DNA from: an uncultured Ancrocorticia sp.
GTDB taxonomy: Bacteria > Actinomycetota > Actinomycetes > Actinomycetales > Actinomycetaceae
Reading direction: 5' to 3'
Assembly: GCA_905373325.1 (NCBI GenBank)
Contig: CAJPTB010000146.1
Coordinates: 1-5,544, forward strand
DNA: 5,544 bases
In this document: positions 1 to 5,544 of the stretch, one piece after another
Position numbering within the stretch: position 1 is the first letter of the stretch
How the letters are laid out: each line of letters opens with the position of its first letter
Notes under the pieces: generated by a model
The model's database searches: none
Told to the model about the DNA's origin: nothing
The model's input: the letters and a program-made list of their open reading frames with translations, nothing else
Program-made: the position numbers and the translations under genes

Positions 1-143
1 GCCGCTCTGTCGCGTTCGGAGTCCGAGGCCGACGTCGACGTCGCCAAGCCTGCGGCGTCCATGGCCGCCGAAAGCGCCGCTCGAACGCGCCGTTCCCCGA
101 GGACTGGAAAGTCATCGGCCAAGGGCCGGGCGGTTTGGCTCAC
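1..143 (-). CDS. N-terminal fragment of an unidentified protein, truncated at the left edge
   Basis: A minus-strand frame starts with GTG at 143-141 and stays open to the window edge, giving about 47 residues beginning MSQTARPLADDFPVLGERR. No domain or signal peptide is visible in this piece, which is mildly charged and alanine-rich. The main support is context: the GTG overlaps the TGA of the upstream DUF5998 gene in a 4-base GTGA arrangement, typical of translationally coupled actinobacterial genes, and G/C at third codon positions is roughly three quarters. From memory, DUF5998 genes are often next to an alkaline phosphatase/nucleotide pyrophosphatase family gene in Actinobacteria, so that is a candidate. 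However, the metal-binding motif that would prove it would lie beyond the edge. A competing plus-strand frame (1-183) is equally open, so confidence is moderate. Confidence 0.5.
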   Translation of the reverse strand, partial: MSQTARPLADDFPVLGERRVRAALSAAMDAAGLATSTSASDSERDRA

Positions 144-709
144 CGGCCCGCCCCGGCGAGGATCTCATGGAGGCGAAGGATGAATTCGGCGCCCTTGGAG
201 AAGACCGCGGCGTCGAGCGACGTATCGACGAACACGTCGAGGTCCTCGGCCACCGCGTGGGCCATCGATCCGTGGTCGAGGGTGCAGGACGGGTCCTCGC
301 ATCCCGCCGGAAAGCTGTCGATCAGCCAGGAGCCTCCCCAGACGGCGTGGATGCCGATGGCCGAAAGCTCGCCGGCGCGCGGCCCTTGAAGGCTGCGCCG
401 CCGCAGAAGCTGGACGTCGCGGAGCATCGACAAGGGCAGGGTGCGCACGCTCGTCAACAGCTCTCCTTCCGGCGCGAACTCATAGGAGACGTCGGAGGAA
501 ATCACGTGCAGCGAGGAGTCCGTCACGGCGTAGCACGTGACGGACTCGTAGACGGAGTCGCTGTCGAAAAGAGTTTGGGGACGCACGAAATACGCCAAGA
601 TTTCGGGATCGGATTTCAACGCCGCCGCGACGTCTCGAGCCACAGGTGCGTCGCCGTCGTCCAGTTCGTTGAGCTCCGATATGAAATCCTCGTAACGATT
701 AGCGTTCAC
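140..709 (-). CDS. DUF5998 family protein
   Basis: This 189-residue protein matches what I know of DUF5998, an actinobacterial family of unknown function and similar size. The recognisable features are an N-terminal helical segment (about residues 5-40) and a central beta-rich part with a Val-Thr-Asp-Ser-Ser-Leu stretch near 62-67. The segment TSVRTLPLSMLRDV (86-99) follows, then the hallmark CEDPSCTLDHG (137-147), a Cys-x4-Cys-x3-His arrangement, and an acidic/helical C-terminus. No signal peptide or membrane segment is seen, so it is probably cytoplasmic. The start is GTG at 709-707: an in-frame TGA lies only five codons upstream (724-722), so no longer form is possible. No strong Shine-Dalgarno sequence precedes it. 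The gene is divergent from parC and coupled by GTGA to the next leftward gene. The Cys/His cluster could bind a metal, but that is inference. The family call is firm and the function is unknown. Confidence 0.85.
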   Translation of the reverse strand: MNANRYEDFISELNELDDGDAPVARDVAAALKSDPEILAYFVRPQTLFDSDSVYESVTCYAVTDSSLHVISSDVSYEFAPEGELLTSVRTLPLSMLRDVQLLRRRSLQGPRAGELSAIGIHAVWGGSWLIDSFPAGCEDPSCTLDHGSMAHAVAEDLDVFVDTSLDAAVFSKGAEFILRLHEILAGAGR

Positions 710-844
710 CCCGCGATTGTCTCATTTTGATCGATCCCACGCACGCACGGCCTGCCCGGCGGGCCCTCGCAAGGCGGCCGGGCGTCGCCAATATCACCTC
801 GAATGACGGGCGGGAAACCGGGAACAAGGGGAATACTTGTTCGC
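710..844. promoter_or_regulatory. Divergent intergenic region between the DUF5998 gene and parC
   Basis: These 135 bases separate two divergently oriented genes and must hold the start signals for both. The middle (about 738-788) is very GC-rich. Slightly A/T-rich islands lie at 722-729 (CATTTTGA on the plus strand) and 789-795 (CAATATC). The latter could serve as a -10 element for parC, but the hexamer at 766-771 (CTCGCA) is a poor -35. I cannot assign a convincing sigma-70 promoter in either direction. The inverted repeat at 822-842 is listed separately. Confidence 0.5.
822..842. promoter_or_regulatory. Perfect 7-bp inverted repeat overlapping the parC ribosome-binding region
   Basis: The arms GAACAAG (822-828) and CTTGTTC (836-842) are exact reverse complements separated by seven bases (GGGAATA). 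The repeat ends two bases before the proposed parC ATG at 845. The only purine-rich, Shine-Dalgarno-like stretch, AAGGGG (826-831), lies partly in the left arm and partly in the spacer. The element could therefore be a transcription-factor operator, or a small RNA hairpin that limits access to the ribosome-binding site. It does not fit the actinobacterial LexA box, which has GAAC and GTTC four bases apart. The function is inference; the symmetry is seen directly. Confidence 0.4.
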
Positions 845-3262
845 ATGCCAAAGATTAGCGAGCCGTCTGCGGAGAAGGTCGTAGACATCGACGTCACGCA
901 GGAGATGCGCACGTCCTTCCTCGAGTATTCGTACTCCGTGATTTACGCGCGGGCCCTCCCCGACGCCAGAGACGGGCTCAAACCCGTTCAACGGCGCATA
1001 CTCTTCCAAATGGGGCAGATGGGGCTTCGCCCCGACCGCGGCCACGTCAAATCCTCCAGGGTCGTGGGGGACGTCATGGGCAGGCTCCATCCGCACGGCG
1101 ACGTCGCCATCTACGACGCGATGGTCAGGCTGGCCCAGCCGTTCACGCTCAGGCTGCCCATGATCGACGGGCACGGCAATTTCGGTTCGCTCGACGACGG
1201 GCCGGCGGCGCCCCGATACACGGAGGTGCGCATGGCGCCCCCGGCCATGGCGATGATTTCCTCGCTCGACGAGGACACCGTCGACATGGCGCCCAATTAC
1301 GACAACACCCTTGAGCAGCCCGAGGTGCTTCCCGCCGCCATTCCAAACCTCCTGGTCAACGGGTCCTCGGGAATCGCCGTCGGAATGGCGACGAACATGC
1401 CGCCCCACAACCTCGTGGAGGTGATCGCCGCGGCCCGCTGCCTCCTCGCCAATCCCGAGGCGGACCTGGAGGAGATCATGCGGTTCGTGCCCGGCCCCGA
1501 CCTTCCCGAGGGCGGGAAGATCGTGGGTCTGGAAGGCATTCGGGAGGCCTATGCCTCCGGCCGGGGAATCTTCAAAACCCGCGCCACGGCCCACATCGAG
1601 AACGTCACGGCGAGGAAGAAGGGAATCGTCTTCACCGAGCTCCCCTACCTCGTGGGGCCGGAGAAGGTCATTGAGAAGCTCAAGGACGCGATCAACGCCA
1701 AGAAGGTCCAGGGCGTGACGGGCATCCAGAATCTGACCGACCGCCATCACGGGATGCGTCTGGTGGTCGAGGTGAAGAACGGCTTCAACCCCGAGGCCGT
1801 CCTGCTTCAGCTTTACCGGCACACGCCGCTGGAGGATTCCTTCGGCATCAACAACGTGGCGCTCGTCGGCGGCCAGCCGCAGACCCTCGGGCTGATCGGG
1901 CTGCTGCGCGTCTTCCTCGACCACCGCCTCGACGTGACCAGGCGCCGCTCGCGCTTCAGACTCGACAAAGCCTCCCGCGAGCTTCACCTCGTGGACGGCC
2001 TGCTTGTGGCGGTCGTCAACATCGACGAGGTCATCGCGCTTATCCGCTCCTCCGACGACGCCGCGACGGCGCGCACGCGCCTCATGCAGGTCTTCGACCT
2101 GACCGAGACCCAGGCCGAGTACATTCTGGAGCTTCGGCTGCGCCGCCTGACCAAGTATTCGGTGATCGAGCTCGAACAGCGCCGAAGCGAGCTCCTGGAG
2201 GCCATCGCCGACCTTGAGGGCATCCTCAATTCGCCCGAGCGCCTGCGAGACCTTGTCTCGGCCGAACTGGACGAGGTCGCCCGGGCCCACGGCACGCCCC
2301 GCAGGACGGTCCTCCTCGAATCCGACGGCGCCACGGAGGCCGGAAGTTCGGCCGCGCTCCCGCTCGAGGTGGCCGACGACCCCTGCTTCGTCCTGCTGTC
2401 GGGAACCGGCCTGGCGGCGCGGACCGCGGATTCTTCGCCGCCGGCCAGGGAGGGCGAGCGCGGGCCTCACGACGCGATCCTCGCGTGCGTCCCGGCCACC
2501 GCGCGCGGGCAGATCGGCGTCGTGACATCGGCGGGCCGGGCAGTTCGGCTCGACGTCCTCGACGTCCCCGTCGCGCCCGACGCCCCCTCCCTCGCCGCCG
2601 GAGCGCAGCTGCACGAACTTGTCTCCCTTGCCGAGGGCGAGCGCGCCGTCGGCCTCATCGACCTTTCCGAAGCGGCCGCTCCGCCTGTGCTGGCCACCGA
2701 GCGCGGCAGGATCAAGAGGGTCGGCGCGAGCCACCCCGGCAAGGATTCGTGGGAGCTCATCGGGCTCGAGGAGGGCGATTCGGTGGTCGGGTGCGGACAT
2801 TGCGCGGACGCGGACCAGATCGTCCTCGTCTCTTCCGACGCCCATCTGCTGCGCTTCGACGGCTCGTCCGTGCGCCCTCAGGGCCGGACCGGGCGCGGCG
2901 TCGCGGGAATCCGCCTGGGAGCAGAGGCGAAAGTCATCGCCCTGGGCGTCGTTCCGGGCGACGACGTCGGCGGAACCCTCGTCGCAACCGTCTCGGGAAG
3001 CCGCGACGCGCTCGAGGGAACCGTGGCGGGAACGGCGAAAGTCACGCCGCTCGACCGGTTCCCGGCAAAGGGCCGCGGAACCGGCGGAGTCAGGGCCCAA
3101 CGGTTCCTGCGCGGCGAGGACTGCCTGCAGCTCGCGGCCGTGGGCCAGGCGCCGCTTCACGCCGTCGGCGCGGGCGGCCAGCCGATCGGCCTGCCCGAGA
3201 CGGACGAGAGGCGGGACGGCTCCGGCCAGCCCTTGGCCGCCCCCGTCACGGCCATCGGCTGA
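845..3262 (+). CDS. parC: DNA topoisomerase IV subunit A (ParC)
   Basis: This 805-residue protein is the breakage-reunion subunit of topoisomerase IV. With ParE it passes one DNA duplex through another to unlink daughter chromosomes and relax supercoils. The N-terminal domain carries VQRRIL (48-53), the HPHGD motif (82-86) and GNFGS (111-115). APRYTE (122-127) contains catalytic Arg124 and Tyr125, the residue that links to the cut DNA. The C-gate helices contain LELRLRRLT near residue 430. From about 490 onward lies a pinwheel-type C-terminal domain with blade-like repeats and a late KGRGTGGVR segment (about 742-750). There is no QRRGGKG GyrA box, which favours ParC over GyrA. The ATG at 845 is preferred because it sits behind AAGGGG (13-base spacing) and gives the usual N-terminus. 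An in-frame ATG at 803 would add 14 residues and has no ribosome-binding site. Val87 occupies the position equivalent to the quinolone-contacting Ser83 of E. coli GyrA; the nearby acidic residue is kept as Asp91. Confidence 0.96.
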   Translation: MPKISEPSAEKVVDIDVTQEMRTSFLEYSYSVIYARALPDARDGLKPVQRRILFQMGQMGLRPDRGHVKSSRVVGDVMGRLHPHGDVAIYDAMVRLAQPFTLRLPMIDGHGNFGSLDDGPAAPRYTEVRMAPPAMAMISSLDEDTVDMAPNYDNTLEQPEVLPAAIPNLLVNGSSGIAVGMATNMPPHNLVEVIAAARCLLANPEADLEEIMRFVPGPDLPEGGKIVGLEGIREAYASGRGIFKTRATAHIENVTARKKGIVFTELPYLVGPEKVIEKLKDAINAKKVQGVTGIQNLTDRHHGMRLVVEVKNGFNPEAVLLQLYRHTPLEDSFGINNVALVGGQPQTLGLIGLLRVFLDHRLDVTRRRSRFRLDKASRELHLVDGLLVAVVNIDEVIALIRSSDDAATARTRLMQVFDLTETQAEYILELRLRRLTKYSVIELEQRRSELLEAIADLEGILNSPERLRDLVSAELDEVARAHGTPRRTVLLESDGATEAGSSAALPLEVADDPCFVLLSGTGLAARTADSSPPAREGERGPHDAILACVPATARGQIGVVTSAGRAVRLDVLDVPVAPDAPSLAAGAQLHELVSLAEGERAVGLIDLSEAAAPPVLATERGRIKRVGASHPGKDSWELIGLEEGDSVVGCGHCADADQIVLVSSDAHLLRFDGSSVRPQGRTGRGVAGIRLGAEAKVIALGVVPGDDVGGTLVATVSGSRDALEGTVAGTAKVTPLDRFPAKGRGTGGVRAQRFLRGEDCLQLAAVGQAPLHAVGAGGQPIGLPETDERRDGSGQPLAAPVTAIG

Positions 3263-3389
3263 GTGCGCCCGGTCGCCGTTCAAACCGCGCAGCCTGCGCG
3301 CACGGACAGCGCGACCCGGAAGGGCCTCGCCGCCGGTCGGGTCTAAGCCTGCGTGCGCGGGCGCGGAAAGCGCCGCGGCCCCTCCGGCG

Positions 3390-3414
3390 GTCGCCGCTCA
3401 CAGGCAGCGGCGGC
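3390..3414. terminator. Hairpin in the convergent intergenic region, possible bidirectional terminator
   Basis: The 188-base gap between the stop codons of parC and the acetyltransferase gene (3263-3450) has no supportable gene. It contains a 9-bp stem with one G-U pair (3390-3398 with 3406-3414) around a seven-base loop, CACAGGC. Weaker stems occur at 3313-3318/3338-3343 (GACCCG/CGGGTC) and 3360-3364/3370-3374 (GGCGC/GCGCC). None is followed by a T-run on either strand, so this is not a textbook intrinsic terminator. Its place between convergent genes is the main reason to suspect a role in termination. Confidence 0.35.
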
Positions 3415-3450
3415 GCGCACGCGCGGAATCGAAGCGGCCGACAAGGACGG

Positions 3451-4356
3451 TCAGAAACGGTTGACGTACACGCGGGTGACGCCCATGCGTTCGAAGCCCC
3501 GGTCGAGGAAGGTGCTCAGCAGGTAGTCCCCCTCGGGAACGTCTACGCCCACGTAAGAGACGCCGGCCTCCTTGACCGCGTCGATCGTTTGGCGGAGCAG
3601 CACGGAAACCAGGTTTATCCCCCGGTGCTCCTCGCCGAGGACCACCTCGGCGAGATAGCCCTCGGACCATCCGAGGGCCTCCCATTCCTCGTCGTAGCGT
3701 TCACACACCACATAGGCGGCGACCCTCGGGCGGTCTCCGCGAACGTCGAGCGCGACGAAGCTCCACGTTCGGTCGATGGCGGCGTGCTCGGCCTGCCAAT
3801 CCCCGCGCGCCGAGGGCTCTCCGCCGGACTTCGTCTGCACGGCATTGTAGAAGCGCAGGACGTCCTCGTCGAGATCCTCCGTCAGGGGGACGATCTTCAT
3901 GTGCGTGGGAACGTCGAAACGCGGAAAGCTCGCCACGCTCTTGCGCAATTGCACGTACTCGTGCGAAAGCTCGAAGCCCTCACGCGCCAAAAGCTCGGCA
4001 AGCCCGGCGTTGGCCCCGTCGACGTGGACGATAGCGCTGCTGCCGCCGATGGCGCGCGCCGACTTGACCTGTTCGGCCGCGAGCAGCTTTCCGATCCCCT
4101 CGCCGCGGGCGTCCGGGTGGACGCCGCCGAAAAGACGCACTTCGCCCCCGCTGCGCACGATCCGGGCCATCCCGACGGCCAGAAGGCTCGAATCGGAGGC
4201 GCGAACGCCGATGGCGCGCCATGTCAGAGCGGGATCGAAGAATCTCTCGATCTCTTCCAAGCTGGTGCGCAAAGGACTGTCGTCGGCGGCCTCAATGGCG
4301 CTGACGACATCATAGATTTCGCCCGCGTCTGCGGGCCCTAGCTCAACCCACCCCAT
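3451..4356 (-). CDS. GNAT family N-acetyltransferase with two GNAT-like halves
   Basis: This protein of about 301 residues looks like two tandem GNAT folds, the architecture of mycothiol synthase (MshD) and related actinobacterial enzymes. Numbering from the ATG, the N-terminal half has a clear acetyl-CoA-binding motif A, VHPDARGEGIGKLL (79-92), with the R/Q-x-x-G-x-G/A signature as Arg84, Gly87 and Gly89. It is followed by a strand, VHVDGANAG (110-118), and a Gly-Phe turn. The C-terminal half repeats the pattern as EVVLGEEHRGINLVSVLL (237-254) and ends DRGFERMGV, but its glycine motif is degraded (R-G-I-N-L). The active site is therefore probably in the first half. The substrate cannot be read from the sequence, and MshD identity is not supported since MshD usually has its good motif in the C-terminal half. 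The start is uncertain: ATG at 4356 is chosen, but an in-frame TTG at 4365 would add three residues. Neither has a Shine-Dalgarno sequence. parE ends at 4368, so the gene is probably co-transcribed with it and reached by translational coupling. Confidence 0.85.
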   Translation of the reverse strand: MGWVELGPADAGEIYDVVSAIEAADDSPLRTSLEEIERFFDPALTWRAIGVRASDSSLLAVGMARIVRSGGEVRLFGGVHPDARGEGIGKLLAAEQVKSARAIGGSSAIVHVDGANAGLAELLAREGFELSHEYVQLRKSVASFPRFDVPTHMKIVPLTEDLDEDVLRFYNAVQTKSGGEPSARGDWQAEHAAIDRTWSFVALDVRGDRPRVAAYVVCERYDEEWEALGWSEGYLAEVVLGEEHRGINLVSVLLRQTIDAVKEAGVSYVGVDVPEGDYLLSTFLDRGFERMGVTRVYVNRF

Positions 4357-4367
4357 CTTTGGCAATT

Positions 4368-5534
4368 TTAGGCGTCGATCCGATCGCGGTCCACAGCCGC
4401 GGCCCCTTCGACGATGAACTCCCTGCGCGGAGCGACGTCGTTGCCCATGAGCAGTTCGAAGACGGCCTCCGCTTCCATAAGCGCCTGTTCGTCCTCCATG
4501 CGGATCCGCCGCAAGGTTCGGCGCGACGGGTCCATCGTCGTCTCCGCGAGCTGGTGGGCGTCCATCTCGCCGAGGCCCTTGTACCGCTGAATGGGCTCGC
4601 GGTAGCTCTTGCCCGCGCGTTCGAGCTTGCGAAGCTCGGCGTGGAGCTGGTCCTCCGAGTATGTGTATATGTAGCGCTTCTTGCCGCCTTTGCCGCCCGA
4701 AACCTCGATTCTGTGAAGAGGGGGAACCGCGGCGTACACTCGCCCCTCCTGAACGAGCGGGCGCATGTAGCGGAAGAAGAGGGTGAGCAAGAGGGTGCGA
4801 ATATGTGCGCCGTCGACGTCGGCGTCTGTCATCATAATGACTTTGCCGTAGCGCGCCGCGGGAAGGTCGAAGGTCCGCCCGCTTCCGGCCCCGACCACCT
4901 GGATGATCTCGGAGACCTCTTTGTTCTTGAGAATGTCCGCCGTCGAGGCCTTTTGGACGTTGAGGATCTTGCCGCGGATGGGAAGGAGGGCCTGAAACTC
5001 GCTTGACCGCGCAAGCTTGGCGGTTCCCAAGGCTGAATCCCCTTCGACGATGAAAAGCTCGGTCTCGGCCACGTCCTCGCTCCGGCAGTCGGCCAGCTTC
5101 GCCGGAAGGCTCGAGGCTTCGAGGGCGTTCTTGCGCCGAGAGATCTCCTTGTGCATGCGCGCCGTCACGCGGGCGCGCATCTCCGCCACGACCTTTTCAA
5201 GCAGCCTGGACGTCTCCGTCTTCTGGTCGCGCTTGGACGATCCGAGGATCGCGCCCAACTCCCTCTCAACCACGCCGGAGACGATCCCCCGAACGGCGGA
5301 CGTCCCGAGGATCTCTTTGGTCTGCCCCTCGAACTGCGGCTCGGGCAGGCGCACGGTCACCACGGCCGTCAGGCCGGCCAGCACGTCGTCCTTCTCGATC
5401 CTCGGGTCCTTCGCGCTCATCTTCAGGCGTCGAGAATTCGATTCGACGAGCGAACGCAGGACTTTCATGAGCCCCTGCTCGAATCCGCTCTGATGCGTCC
5501 CCCCTCCCGGGGTGCGAGTGACGTCTAACGAAAG
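4368..5534 (-). CDS. parE: DNA topoisomerase IV subunit B (ParE), C-terminal part, 5' end beyond the right edge
   Basis: This is the ATPase/TOPRIM subunit that partners ParC. The visible part, about 388 residues, begins inside the transducer domain with GGGTH (5507-5493) and continues through LPEPQFEGQTKE, whose QTK loop contacts ATP. The TOPRIM domain follows with IVEGDSALGTAK (Glu at 5045-5043), LLPIRGKILNVQKAS and the metal-binding TDADVDG (Asp residues from about 4826 down). The protein ends with the RYKGLGEM motif (about 4586-4563) and a typical short tail. It lacks the long insert of proteobacterial GyrB and resembles actinobacterial ParE. The ATGs near 5468 are internal, because homology continues upstream of them. 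The N-terminal GHKL ATPase domain lies outside the window. Oddity: an in-frame TAG occurs at 5537-5535, so the open frame stops short of the edge; see the separate entry. The stop codon is TAA, 11 bases before the ATG of the acetyltransferase gene. Confidence 0.95.
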   Translation of the reverse strand, partial: LSLDVTRTPGGGTHQSGFEQGLMKVLRSLVESNSRRLKMSAKDPRIEKDDVLAGLTAVVTVRLPEPQFEGQTKEILGTSAVRGIVSGVVERELGAILGSSKRDQKTETSRLLEKVVAEMRARVTARMHKEISRRKNALEASSLPAKLADCRSEDVAETELFIVEGDSALGTAKLARSSEFQALLPIRGKILNVQKASTADILKNKEVSEIIQVVGAGSGRTFDLPAARYGKVIMMTDADVDGAHIRTLLLTLFFRYMRPLVQEGRVYAAVPPLHRIEVSGGKGGKKRYIYTYSEDQLHAELRKLERAGKSYREPIQRYKGLGEMDAHQLAETTMDPSRRTLRRIRMEDEQALMEAEAVFELLMGNDVAPRREFIVEGAAAVDRDRIDA

Positions 5535-5544
5535 CTACACCGCG
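5508..5544 (-). other. parE: Disrupted reading frame in parE at the window edge
   Basis: Read on the minus strand in the parE frame, the edge gives Ala-Val-TAG-Leu-Ser-Leu-Asp-Val-Thr-Arg-Thr-Pro and then GGGTH. ParE and GyrB families normally have Ser-Phe/Tyr-Val-Asn, three variable residues, Thr, then Gly-Gly-Thr-His here. The bases at 5536-5531 (AGC TTT) encode Ser-Phe in a shifted frame, and 5529-5527 (GTT) encodes Val in the third frame. Leaving out two single bases (5530 and 5526) would restore S-F-V-D-V-T-R-T-P-G-G-G-T-H with exactly the family spacing and would put the TAG out of frame. A double one-base insertion, real or an assembly/sequencing error at a contig end, is therefore the simplest reading. 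Confidence 0.6.

Noticed and set aside
167..730. A plus-strand frame antisense to the whole DUF5998 gene
   Set aside because: The minus-strand product has the DUF5998 hallmark motif, while the plus-strand translation has no recognisable features.
812..841. Extracytoplasmic sigma factor (SigR/SigE-type) promoter, GGGAAC with a downstream GTT
   Set aside because: The best pairing (820-825 with 839-841) has a 13-base spacer, too short for the usual spacing, and it would lie on top of the start codon.
822..842. LexA/SOS box before parC
   Set aside because: The half-sites GAAC and GTTC are present but 13 bases apart; the actinobacterial SOS box has them four bases apart.
803..844. A longer parC start at the ATG at 803
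   Set aside because: It adds 14 residues atypical for ParC, has no Shine-Dalgarno sequence, and would place the inverted repeat inside the coding sequence.
794..3283. An 829-codon open frame on the minus strand covering nearly all of parC
   Set aside because: It is exactly antisense to a gene with clear ParC motifs, is rich in Arg, Gly, Asp and His, and shows no recognisable domain. Long antisense frames are expected in GC-rich coding DNA.
2485..4341. A 618-codon plus-strand frame running from within parC across the intergenic gap and antisense to the acetyltransferase gene
   Set aside because: It overlaps two well-supported genes in other frames. Its first part is an Arg/Pro/Ala-rich shadow and its second part is an antisense shadow.
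5151..5528. Plus-strand frames near the right edge (5017-5493 and 5151-5528)
   Set aside because: Both are antisense to the TOPRIM and transducer parts of parE and have no supporting motif.

Overview
The window is a GC-rich chromosomal segment of an actinobacterium (Actinomycetota). This rests on the high G+C and strong third-position G/C bias, on an actinobacterial-type topoisomerase IV, and on a DUF5998 protein, a family I know only from Actinobacteria. I cannot name a genus from the sequence alone.

Layout from left to right: (1) On the minus strand at the left edge lies the first 47 or so codons of a gene running off the window. Its GTG start shares the bases GTGA with the stop codon of the gene before it. 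(2) That preceding gene (142-709, minus) encodes a 189-residue DUF5998 protein. (3) A 135-base divergent intergenic region follows, ending in a 21-base inverted repeat (822-842) just before the next start codon. (4) parC (plus, 845-3262) encodes the A subunit of topoisomerase IV. (5) A 188-base, very GC-rich convergent intergenic region contains hairpins. (6) A minus-strand gene (3451-4356) encodes a protein with two GNAT-like halves. (7) parE (minus, stop at 4368) encodes the B subunit of topoisomerase IV and is cut by the right edge. The stop of parE lies 11 bases before the ATG of the acetyltransferase gene, so these two probably share a transcript.

Functionally, ParC (breakage-reunion subunit, catalytic Tyr125) and ParE (ATPase plus TOPRIM subunit) form the A2B2 topoisomerase IV that decatenates replicated chromosomes. 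The two genes face each other tail to tail with one acetyltransferase gene between them. The DUF5998 protein and the truncated gene form a separate leftward unit of unknown role.

The oddest spot is the extreme right edge. The parE reading frame meets a TAG at 5537-5535, inside a stretch where ParE/GyrB proteins are conserved. Neighbouring frames still spell the expected Ser-Phe-Val, so two extra bases (real or sequencing error) explain it better than stop-codon recoding. I found no IS element, CRISPR array, tRNA, rRNA or evident novel defence or biosynthetic system. This is mostly a housekeeping region.
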